The notes under the pieces were generated by a model. That model made no database searches. It was not told the DNA's origin and worked only from the letters and a program-made list of their open reading frames with translations. The translations under genes and the position numbers were made by a program. From Hyaloraphidium curvatum (Eukaryota; Monoblepharomycota; Hyaloraphidiomycetes; Hyaloraphidiales; Hyaloraphidiaceae), in contig JAIVFI010000002.1 of the NCBI GenBank assembly GCA_025558095.1, positions 558,001 to 622,000 of the forward strand: DNA of 64,000 nt, written 5' to 3'. Each line of letters begins with the position of its first letter. Position 1 is the stretch's first letter. Shown piece after piece: positions 42,841 to 50,553 of the stretch.

Positions 42841-43284
42841 TTCAGGAGCATCGTACATTCGACCTCGGGGGTGGAATGCTCATGCTTCGTCAAGCGTGGA
42901 AGAGTCTCGCATCTGTATGGACTGTCCTCCTGGACTTCTCCCCTTTCACATTTACCCAGAGCCCAACATGACATGCCACAGTGGAGTCATAGGTGACAGA
43001 ACGAACATATCGGTTGGTCAGCATGTTCATGCCGCCCCGAAATGCCCGGAATCTTGCATGCAAAGGCGTCCCACCCACAATGTAGCCACACAATCCGGTG
43101 TTGTTGAAGGAAGAATATGTCACGCAGAAGTTATGCCTTGAGGGTATCCAGCGGTTAACAAACTACCAGTTACCGACGTTCGCCCTAAGTGGCGCGAGTT
43201 TCTTATGGCGCCGACTCAAAGGTTGAGCTGAGTAGCGACATGGTTCAGGAGCATGGTGCACTCGACCTCGGGGGCGGCATTCTT
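42834..43284. repeat. direct repeat of about 59 bp
   Basis: 42834-42893 and 43226-43284 share TTCAGGAGCATSGTRCAYTCG-type text followed by ACCTCGGGGGYGG and TMTTATGCT. The second copy runs into the FkbM remnant. The 330 bases between them carry a minus-strand open frame (43123-42890, starting MTYSSFNNTGLCGYIVGG) that looks protein-like but is not recognised. Confidence 0.65.
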
Positions 43285-43304
43285 ATGCTGAAGTACATAT
43301 AAAC

Positions 43305-43595
43305 AGTACCCAGGAGATGTCGTTCTGGACTGTGCAGCAAACATCCGGTCACCCGGGTTACTCTTTGCTGCTGCCGGTTACGAAACACATGCGTGCGAGC
43401 CGTAATCAGCCAAGTTCGAGCAATTCAATTGCAGCAGTCGCTTGAATGGGTTCCACGGGAAGACTATGTTTCTCTACAATCAGGTGGTTGTGGCCGAGTC
43501 AGGCTCGCACATGGTCAAGATCAACTGCCACCCCGCGGAAGATTGCAAAAAAACAGGTGTAATCAGTCTGGATGACTTTGTCACGTTAAGGTGAG
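43305..43595 (+). pseudogene. FkbM methyltransferase remnant
   Basis: A plus-strand frame reads GDVVLDCAANIRSPGLLFAA and AGYETHACEP, equal to the SAM-binding motif I (usually LDVGANIG) and the acidic motif II, then a stop, then FLYNQVVVAESG and GVISLDDFVTLR. It stops at a TGA just after CACGTTAAG, where GTGAGC could be a splice donor. Cys replaces the motif-I Val-Gly pair and an in-frame TAA follows CEP. So the sequence is dead or part of a rearranged gene. It differs from the intact FkbM gene at 22361 and is not a recent copy. Confidence 0.65.
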
Positions 43596-43685
43596 CCCAG
43601 TCTTCTCAGGATGCTGGGCAATCCCTTGTTCCAGCCGCGGGTGATATCCATCGAGTTGTCGTGTACCCGCTGGGAAGCACGGTTT

Positions 43686-45065
43686 TCAATGGAGTGCATC
43701 GATGTGCTGGCGCTCATAACCGACACTGGATAAAAACTCGTGTCTCCTGAATCTGCGGTGCGGAACCTTACGTGTTTCATTGTAGACCACTACAGAGGTG
43801 TGCCTGTACATCCTACTAAGTTTTCCGAGGCTTTGAAGAGCGATTTCATGTTGCATCGAAGAAGGTTTAGCAGCCGGCGAGTCCGCGGTGCCTGAGGTAG
43901 GTGTCGTCGCTGCGAAGTGCCCCGCCAACCCCATCACGACCCTCTCGGGAAGCGCCGCCAGTTCCGTCCTGACGCCCCCAAGCTCGGTAGCGACGTTGCC
44001 AACGGCACCAGCAAGGCCGGAGACAGGGGCAGCCAGGACCTGCCCGGCAATGGCGGGAAGCCGGGCGTTGCGCTCGCGCTGGGTGGTCTGATCCTCGATC
44101 CCCTCCCAATGGTCGCGCACCTGCAGCATCCCCGGCAGCGGAAGGTCCGTTGTAGGATCCGCGACAAAGTACTGCCGCTGCACCGCCTGAAGGACTGTCC
44201 TGGCCACGCTTCCGACGTTCTTTGTTCGAGATGTGCGTGCCGAATCGCTGCACGACCGTCAGTCCGCTTGGGGACAAGCAACAAGGCCACCCACCGAAAT
44301 AACATTGTCTCCGTCAATGGTGCTGGTCTATGCCGTCGCGTACGTGAGCGTCCAGCTGCCCCACCGTGTTCGCAAGTTGTCGACGATGCTCTTGACGACC
44401 AGCGGGCGGAAATGGTTCTCCGGGGCGGCGATGCTGTCCTTCTCGTCGCCCTCGTCATCGGACGACGAGTCCGCAATGCCAAGTGTCCCCTTCAGCTGCG
44501 CCGCCGCCTGGCGCTTCGAATGGCCGTACCTTCTCGGTGCGCGGCCCTTCGCCGAGGGTTCGGGGCTCGGCGGCTTCGAGTTCTCGTCGTCCCGCCTGAA
44601 CTCCTCCTCGTCGTCAAAAGTGAGCCCGAGACTATCATCTAGCCCGGCCAGAAGGCCTCCCAAGTCCATATGAGCGGTCGGCGGGTTCGGTTCCGGTTCG
44701 GGCCCGGGGTCCCCACTTCCGCCCGCCGCGCCGGCGACGCGGTCTGTTCCGGCCCAGTATTCTGCATCCGGCCCCGCTTCCTGGCCGGGGCGGACATCGT
44801 ACGTATATGTGCCGACGGAATTGCGGCCCACAAGACTCGGAAGACTGGTCTTCGCGCGCCGATCGGTCGGATTGGTATGGGGAATGGGGATGAGCACCCG
44901 GCCATCGCCGGTCGTAACTCCGGCGGGCCCGGGTCTGGAGGCACGCGAGAAGATCGCGGTTGTCCTGCGCGATTTCGACGTCGCCATGTCGGCGGCAGTC
45001 ACTTGCAACCAGCTTGCCGAGATCAAGAAGGGGCACCAGGGCGGGAAGAGGGCATTGGTGTTCAA
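43686..45065 (-). CDS. two exons linked to Crypton C, accessory or C-terminal region
   Basis: Exons 45065-44365 (5' limit uncertain) and 44247-43686 join in frame across a 117-nt GT-AG intron with a GACTGACGG branch-like site. The first encodes an acidic and Pro/Glu-rich region (GDPGPEPEPNPPTAH, DDEEEFRRDD) and a basic patch (RAPRRYGHSKRQAAAQ). The second encodes a helical segment (ARTVLQAVQRQYFV, GAVGNVATELGGVRTELAAL) that parallels the helical linker of Crypton B. It lies downstream of the recombinase exons at 45230-45843 on the same strand, whose C terminus contains a GTAGGTTAG donor, so the two could form one gene. No GCR1_C domain is visible here. Confidence 0.4.
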
Positions 45066-45229
45066 TCAGGAGCGGCTCTGGAAGATGTGGAAGGAGTCTG
45101 GGATGGAGCTCGACGATTCCTTGGCGCAGGAGAAGTTTTGCGAATCTGAAGACCGTGAACGCCTTAAACAACGTGGACAGGCAAAAGCGGTCATATAAGG
45201 AGGAACAGGGAGAGTAGAATGTTACTGTG

Positions 45230-45843
45230 CTAGCGAATGGGGAACCAATACACTCGTTTCAAAGTCTTGTCGAAGTTGTTTAGGAGCCTGTTCCGCAGCA
45301 CTTCTAACCTACCCTCGTTGACGTAGATGTGGTAGACCTCCGATGCCCAGCGCCCGGCGCGCTTAACCTCGGTGTCGGGGGCATTCAAGATTGCTGCGAG
45401 CTTGGCCGCAGTGCCGCGCGGCGTGTGGGTCGTGCGCCGCTCCGCTCCTTCGGCACCGAAGGTGGCGATCATCGTCTGCGGCGATCAGAATCAGCAAGTG
45501 CGGAAGCAAGCAGGCTAGGCTTACGATAGAGAAGTCCGCGCTTACGTTCTCCTTGGTCATGCGCTGCCCGGTCGACGTGCCATCCGTCGAGAAGTGAGGA
45601 AAGAGCGGCCCCGACTGCAAGTTGGCCACGGAGATGTAGAACTGCAACCAGAAGACAGGGCAGAGCCGAACGTCACGGAAGTTGCGGATGACGCTGAAGA
45701 TGCAAGGACCGGGCTCGCCCTTTGACTTCCAGAGGAAGATCCGGAGCATGCGCGGGATGCCGTCCTCGTCCACGCACGGCTGGCCGTCGTTGCTCTCCGC
45801 CACCCCAATATCCGAGACGTCCGGCCGCGTGACATCGATGCGC
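45230..45843 (-). pseudogene. Crypton C: tyrosine recombinase catalytic half
   Basis: Exons 45843-45525 and 45475-45230 join in phase 0 across a 49-nt intron (GTAAGC donor, CTGATTCTGATC, CGCAG). The first enters in phase from an upstream intron ending CCTATTGCAG. It encodes RRIDVTRPDVSDIG, LRIFLWKSKGEPG (box II-like Lys) and CPVFWLQFYIS; the second has RRTTHTPRGTAAKLA with HxxR, RAGRWASE and YHIYVNEG with the candidate Tyr. This matches the catalytic core of tyrosine recombinases of Crypton type but is clearly a different lineage from copies A and B. The N-terminal half is not recognised upstream, where a Harbinger element is inserted, so integrity is doubtful. Confidence 0.65.
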
Positions 45844-46215
45844 CTGCAATAGGAAGCTCGTTCAGGGCGCGCGGAGGATGGGGAACGGGCCGCGGACTTG
45901 CCTCGCAAAAATGGTCTGCATCAGCAAAACCATTGGATGACTTCCAAAACCCTATTTGGTGTCCGCTAGCGCGTGGGGCAAACACCAAACCAAACGTCGG
46001 GGCAACCGCCCAATTTGCGCAGACACCAAACCCGTCTGGACAACCGGTCCGCCGGGCAAAACACAAACACCAAATCACTTCGACGTCCTCTCCACGCGCG
46101 CTGTGGGCCGGGATCGGCTCGAGACTTCGCAGGGACCAGCAGGTCGCGTCGCCGAATGCTCTATGAGCTTCCATGCCCCGTCCTGAATTCTGGCGATCCA
46201 CCCTGTCAGCACACC

Positions 46216-46716
46216 ATGGCGCGGACCAAGGAGGGCGAGAGAAAGAAAAGGAAGGCTAGGAAAGAGGCCAAGAAGAAGGTGGAAGCGAGCAAGAAGACGC
46301 GGGGGAAGACCATGAAGGACTACGAGATCAGCAGTAAGTTGGTCTAGCCTTTCCCCCGCAGGACAGCATCTGACCCTTCTCCCCAAGTCATGCTTGATTG
46401 TATCGAAGAAGAGTTACCTTCTGGCATCGAAGAATGGAAAATTGCTCTCGCAAAGCACAATGCTCGGATGGGGGAAGGCTATGAGCGCCAAGTGGAGACA
46501 ATCCGGCGCAAGTACAACGAACTCAAAGGCGCGAAGAAGCCGACCGGTAAGCGTCTTTTTGCCGTTGCTTTTGGCACCGATCTGATGTGGGTTACCATGG
46601 CAGGAAATAAGCCGATGCCGCCCAACGTGGAGCGGGCCAAGCGGATCCACTCAAGCTGCTGCGCCTTTGAAGGCCACGTGATTGCAGCGGATTCAACGTG
46701 CTCCAGGGCCTCGTAA
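46216..46716 (+). CDS. Harbinger second protein, Myb/DUF6818-like DNA-binding
   Basis: Exons 46216-46333, 46388-46546 and 46604-46716 join in frame to about 129 residues. Introns are 54 nt (GTAAGT, branch CATCTGAC) and 57 nt (GTAAGC). A Lys/Arg-rich start (MARTKEGERKKRKARKEAKK) is followed by ELPSGIEEWKIALAKHN, RQVETIRRKYNELKGAKKPT, then GNKPMPPNVERAKRIH. This matches the pattern of the trihelix/Myb-like proteins (DUF6818) of transposons: LPxGxxxWxxV, RKFxxL, KPTG, and PPxVxxAKxI. It would help the transposase enter the nucleus or bind the ends. The last 20 residues (after RIHSS) are read through the deletion junction. Confidence 0.7.
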
Positions 46717-47174
46717 AGAGCGCGCTCAGCATTGTCCAGGACCCGGGAATTGGTGGCCGGGGGAACGCCGAACTTCGTGCACAACTCCTTCCGCTCCCCC
46801 CGGCTCGAGTAGAAGCAGAGCAAAAGAGCCAAAACTGCCGCTTTGTCCGGTAGCTTCGGAGGCCGGCCCGGCTTCCCGTCTCCAGACTTTACGACGTACG
46901 CGCCGTCGAACGCAACAAGAAGCTCCTCGAACGCGGCTCGGTTGAGACCGAGCTCGCTAACGAAGGCCGAATCCGACGCGTCGCGATAGAACTTCGGCCA
47001 CCACGAATGCGCCGGGTCCTCCAGGTCCGCTACCATCACGTAATTCCGGGTGCGGAGTGTCTGCCGCAGTCGGTACGCGAGCAGCACGCGCCGGGCCCGT
47101 TCGACTGCGCGTTGCTTCTCTTCCTCCTCCGCAACCGCGGCAAGCAATAGAAACACGCTGAAGTCGTCCTCCAT
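46650..47174 (-). pseudogene. PIF/Harbinger transposase, 5' half only
   Basis: From MEDDFSVFLLLAAVAEEEEK (ATG 47174) it encodes YRDASDSAFVSELGLNRAAF, EELLVAFDGAYVVKSGDGKP, GRPPKLPDKAAVLALLLCFY, CTKFGVPPATNSRVLDNAER and AITWPSKAQQLEW, the N-terminal helix-turn-helix part of HARBI1-type transposases. The next expected block (a GFxGxIDGT segment with the first catalytic Asp) is missing; the frame instead runs into the antisense of the Myb-like gene. An in-frame ATG at 47309 lies in the terminal repeat and is not the likely start. Confidence 0.75.
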
Positions 47175-47314
47175 GGCTGTACGGCGTCCGGGACGGGACG
47201 GGGCAAACAGGTTTCGGAAGTCAACTGTTTGGTGCGCGGTCAAAGTTGGGGTTAAACGCCGGGGCAAACTAAATTGGTTAGCGCACCAAAATGCGCTTTT
47301 GGAAGTCATCCATT

Positions 47315-48159
47315 ACCTAGCAAGGGGTGGGCACTCGCAAAACATCAACCCGCTCCCGGCGCTCACCACACGCGCAAAACACGTCCACTCCCCTCAGAAC
47401 CTCGTCGATGGCAGCGCATAATGGCCTTGAAACCGCTCTGGGGGCGGTTGGTTTGATGCCGTCGCGGACGGCGGCGCTATGGGATGAAAACCCTGCGTGA
47501 CCGGCCCTCGGCCCGAAACGTGCAAGATTGGGGATTGGAGCCGGATTGGAGCCGGATTGGGCCGGATTGCCAGATTGCCGGATTGCCGGCCGATTTGGCC
47601 TGGATTAAAGGACTGGAGCGGGACTGGAGACCCGCGGCGTGTTTGAAAGCTTCTACTTTCTGGCCTACTGCTTCAAGGTCTTCCAGGTGGGTACCCACGT
47701 GACATCGGCCCTTGCCGGAGCCGCTCTCCAGCCTCTGAACAGCGTCTCGATCTCCTTCTTCAGCTCCGCATTGAGTTGCACGTAATCTTCGAGACCGACG
47801 CATCTCGGGGCCCCACCTTCTTCTTCCCTTTCCCCTTTCTCTTGCGCGGTGCTGGGGCATCCGCCGGCGCAAGCTCCTTGACCACGGCGGTCTCAAGAAC
47901 GCAGATCAAAGATGATGACTTGGCCCTGAGAAGTGTCTTCTGGAACCGGTGGCGATACGACTTGCCCGTCGGTGGGTCCGTAAACACGGCCCGGAACTGC
48001 GCGTCCCGGTCGCTTTTGGATCCTGCTTCGGGGTATTCTCCTTCCCGTTGCCCATGGTTTCGGGCGATTCAGAGAGGAGCAATGTTTGGTCGGGCGCGAC
48101 TCCTGCGCGACTCTGACCATTAGCGATCTCTTTGGTCCTTCACGGCGTGCAAACGCGCC
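47315..48159. other. no gene; Trp/Gly-type tandem text
   Basis: Contains the GGATTGG repeats at 47527-47640. On the minus strand near 47790-47690 a protein-like segment (GLEDYVQLNAELKKEIETLF) could be an exon of the Crypton C gene interrupted by the Harbinger element; there is no independent support. Confidence 0.4.
47527..47640. repeat. degenerate GGATTGG(A)GCC tandem repeat
   Basis: GATTGG or GATTGCC units recur at least eight times (GGATTGGAGCC twice in a row, GGATTGGGCC, then GATTGCC three times) followed by GGACTGGAGC and GGACTGGAGA. A short simple-repeat tract of unknown origin. Confidence 0.7.
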
Positions 48160-48370
48160 ATGCTGTCTCATTTGGAATCAATCTCCACGGTTCATGATGG
48201 CAGCGACACCGTGACCGGGGACTGGGACCCCCTGGAGAGCTCGCTGGGGATCCGCGATCCGACGCGCGGACCTCCGACCGATTCCCTATTCGAGCCGGGC
48301 CCGCCGACGCCACCACCGTGGAGGTGCATGGACGAGTTCAACAGGATTCGGATGCAGCTCTTACAACGCG

Positions 48371-49183
48371 ATGGAGCGAGAAGGAGCCATTGCGGACGAG
48401 GAGGAGCTCTGGGACGAGGCCCACTTGGCGACGCGTCCCATGATGGAGGATTCCATGGACACGGAGGATGAGCTGTCTTTGCCGCTGAGTCTGGACAATG
48501 AGGAAGAGCAGTCTTTGGCGCTGAGTCCGTCAGCGACGCTCCTGCGGGTCTCTCCGAAGGCTCGCTCGCCTTCGCCCTCTGGTCAGCGTGCCCGGTCTTT
48601 GTCGCCTACGGAAGATCCCATGCATGAGGAATGGCGATCTGGTGGCCAGAGGAGTCGCTCATTCTCGCCGTTGGGAAACCCGGAGAACACTGCAGAGTGC
48701 CAGAGTTTCCACTGGAAGGTGGATCGCATGTTCGACGGCACCGATACGCCCAAGGAGCTCCACTATTTCGAATCTCCGTCGGCCTCGCCTTCCTCTCGAT
48801 CCCCAACGTTGACTCCCGAGATGCGGGATGGCCTTCCGCTGAGCTGGGTGACGTACTCCCAGGTAACACCGGTCTCCAGAGTGGTTCGTTCCTCCGCGGT
48901 TTCAAGCGCCGGCAAGACGGAACCCTGGAAAGAACCGGAGGAGGTTGATGCTAGAGAGCTGTACGATTGGATTGCTCCGAACGGAAAAGACCGCCTGGCG
49001 CCGTCGGGCACACCGCGAAGCTGCTCCAACGCGCTGGAGAGATGTCTGCCAAGCGATGCCGGATTGCTTCCTAGCTCGACCATCCACGTGGCCTTCGATG
49101 CGGTCTCTCGCTGGACTGGACTCTATGGTGTTTGGTCGATACTGGATGCTGCGAAGCCGGTCATTCGCACTGAAGGTGTCTGA
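48371..49183 (+). CDS. Ser/Pro-rich hypothetical protein
   Basis: 270 residues. Acidic N terminus (MEREGAIADEEELWDEAHLA), then repeated SP motifs (RSPSPSGQRARSLSPTED, QRSRSFSPLG) of the kind phosphorylated by SR or proline-directed kinases, then a Ser/Thr-rich middle. The last 30 residues (AFDAVSRWTGLYGVWSILDA) come from an arm of the 109-bp inverted repeat, so the original C terminus may be lost. An upstream frame (48160-48468, MLSHLESISTVHDG) could be a first exon, but the only intron that fits is 34 nt, too short to trust. No family recognised. Confidence 0.4.
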   Translation: MEREGAIADEEELWDEAHLATRPMMEDSMDTEDELSLPLSLDNEEEQSLALSPSATLLRVSPKARSPSPSGQRARSLSPTEDPMHEEWRSGGQRSRSFSPLGNPENTAECQSFHWKVDRMFDGTDTPKELHYFESPSASPSSRSPTLTPEMRDGLPLSWVTYSQVTPVSRVVRSSAVSSAGKTEPWKEPEEVDARELYDWIAPNGKDRLAPSGTPRSCSNALERCLPSDAGLLPSSTIHVAFDAVSRWTGLYGVWSILDAAKPVIRTEGV

Positions 49184-49201
49184 CAGATTGCGGAGGAGAG
49201 G
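49093..49201. repeat. left arm of 109-bp inverted repeat
   Basis: Reverse complement of 49679-49787 with a single mismatch seen by eye. Outer end TTCGATGCGG, inner end GGAGGAGAGG. The arms lie 477 bases apart. No target duplication is obvious on the outer sides (GTGGC versus TGCGG), so it is either a foldback element or an inverted duplication. Confidence 0.85.
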
Positions 49202-49206
49202 AACCT

Positions 49207-49678
49207 TCAGCGTCCCGTTCGTCCCACTGCTTGCGGGACTCCTTCAACCCTCTGACCCCACTCTCCAACAGCGGGTCGACCGCCGCCGTATCCAGCACGA
49301 CCGTCAGACTCCACAGAATTCTTCGTCCACATCGCCAAAACGCTGATCCAGTACGTCACCAGGCCCGCAAACACCCTGGCCGCGTTCTCGGCCATCAGCA
49401 GCACCAATGCGGACTGGAACAGCATGCAAACGGGGCCGGCGAAGCCGAGGACGCGCATGAGCATGAGGAGGTCGATGTTCAACGTCTGGTTCGTCGTCCG
49501 CAGTGGGTAGCAAAGGCAGGAGCAGGTTGGGCGGGGTTGCTGGTTCGGGAGGTGAGCGGCGGGAGGGTGAAAGGTGGGCAGCGGGGGATGCTGCGTGGCC
49601 GGGTGATCCTGGCCCACGGGTTCCTCGTCCGCCCAGCGGGTTGCTCGACGGGCGACGGGTTGCCGCTGTTCGGGTGCC
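49207..49678 (-). other. spacer of the inverted repeat with a membrane-protein-like frame
   Basis: Between the arms a minus-strand frame encodes NQTLNIDLLMLMRVLGFAGP, then two more hydrophobic stretches (CMLFQSALVLLMAENAARVF and AGLVTYWISVLAMWTKN), about 49300-49500. That is two to three membrane helices of an unrecognised protein, probably an exon caught in a duplication. The upstream part is Pro/Gln/Arg-rich and begins in the right arm. Confidence 0.4.
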
Positions 49679-49787
49679 CCTCTCCTACGCAATCTGTCAG
49701 ACACCTTCAGTGCGAATGACCGGCTTCGCAGCATCCAGTATCGACCAAACACCATAGAGTCCAGTCCAGCGAGAGACCGCATCGAAG
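49679..49787. repeat. right arm of 109-bp inverted repeat
   Basis: Mate of 49093-49201. A duplicated fragment of the GT2-like gene begins 18 bases beyond its outer end. Confidence 0.85.
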
Positions 49788-49804
49788 TGCGGAACCGGGG
49801 CCAA

Positions 49805-49937
49805 CCCCAAATGGACTGTGGTCCAAGCTTCTGCTGTGCGTTGCCGGGGCGGGCTTCCGATGCCGAGCGCCTTTTGAGGCCTTTTTCTGGGACACCAGCG
49901 GTGTGGGCAATCGTCGGCGACTTGTTGCTGCAAGGAT
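49805..49937 (+). pseudogene. duplicated 5' fragment of the GT2-like gene
   Basis: Matches 50677-50823 (start of the lumenal part of the gene at 50554) as a direct repeat at about 75-80 percent, sharing CTGTGYGT, GATGCCGAGCG, TTTTTCTGG and GCAAGGATTC. Several indels destroy the frame. It shows that the GT gene or a close relative was partly copied just upstream. Confidence 0.7.
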
Positions 49938-49964
49938 TCGCGTCGGAGCACGCCCCTGGCCTTC

Positions 49965-50395
49965 GTGATGGAGCTGCGGGTCCCGCTTGAGGATGTGGGC
50001 ATCCGCTCCGTGTCGGACCCGACCTTCCCCAAGGGCCTCGATGCCGGTGCGCCGCGCGTGCTCAAAACCGACGGCGTCCTCGGCTTCTACGCCGGTCTCG
50101 GCCCCATCCTGCTCAAGCAGGTCCCCTATACGATGGCCAAGTTCGCCGTCCAGGGCAAGGCCGCCGAGGCGATCTACAAGTCTATGGGCACCACCCCCGA
50201 CAAATGCTCCCAGGGCACAACGTTTCGCTCGGCTCCGGTGTCGTTGCCGGTGTCGTTGCCGCCATCGTGTCGCATCCTGCCGATACCCTGTTGTCCAAGA
50301 TCAACAAGAAGGGCGCCGGCAGCGAGGGCTCGACCATGACCCGTCTTGGCCGCATCGCCAGGGACATTTCTTCCCCACCCACCCGCACCTGATCA
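49965..50395 (+). pseudogene. mitochondrial phosphate carrier fragment (SLC25A3/Mir1 family)
   Basis: Two frames, split by a shift near 50208. First: GIRSVSDPTFPKGLDAG, LKTDGVLGFYAGLGPILLKQ and VPYTMAKFAVQGKAAEAIYK. Second: NVSLGSGVVAGVVAAIVSHP then ADTLLSKINKKGAGSEG and TMTRLGRIARDI. These are the second and third repeats of the phosphate carrier, which imports phosphate into mitochondria, including the PXD-type SHPADT signature of repeat 3. No introns, no N-terminal third, no C terminus, so a gene fragment (possibly retro-copied). The sequence is wedged between the GT fragment and the full GT gene. Confidence 0.85.
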
Positions 50396-50553
50396 GTCTC
50401 CTGGTCTGTGGTTGTACCGGACAGTAGTGGTGTACTCCGCAGGCTGGAAGCAAAAGCACGGCGCGCAATCCCTTGGACTGTCCTAGATCGGTTCTTGTCG
50501 GTCCTTCCGGGTTTTTGCCAACTGGCCGCGCCATAGGATGCAGCATTACCCGA

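Larger units (their letters stand above)
45935..47311. mobile_element. PIF/Harbinger element, internally deleted, with TIRs and ATT target duplication
   Basis: 1377 bp bounded by inverted ends starting GGATGACTTCCAAAA (left 45935, right reverse complement from 47311), imperfect further in over about 35 bp. ATT directly repeats on both sides (45932-45934 and 47312-47314), a 3-bp target duplication as expected for this superfamily. Inside are a Myb-like gene on plus and the first half of a transposase on minus, facing each other as in two-gene Harbingers. Their 3' ends are fused near 46650 where the catalytic part of the transposase should be. So it is a non-autonomous deletion derivative. Confidence 0.8.

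Noticed and set aside
44809-45198. Plus-strand frame ending in GMELDDSLAQEKFCESEDRE
   Set aside because: Looks protein-like at its end, but the minus strand has two phase-matched exons with acidic and NLS-like composition over the same bases; one of the two must be wrong and the minus set explains more.
46479-47309. Transposase start at 47309
   Set aside because: That ATG lies within the element's terminal inverted repeat; the next ATG at 47174 fits the family's N terminus better.
48160-48370. 34-nt intron joining an upstream exon to the Ser/Pro-rich ORF
   Set aside because: GT-AG and frame fit, but 34 nt is shorter than the splicing machinery normally tolerates and there is no branch-like site.
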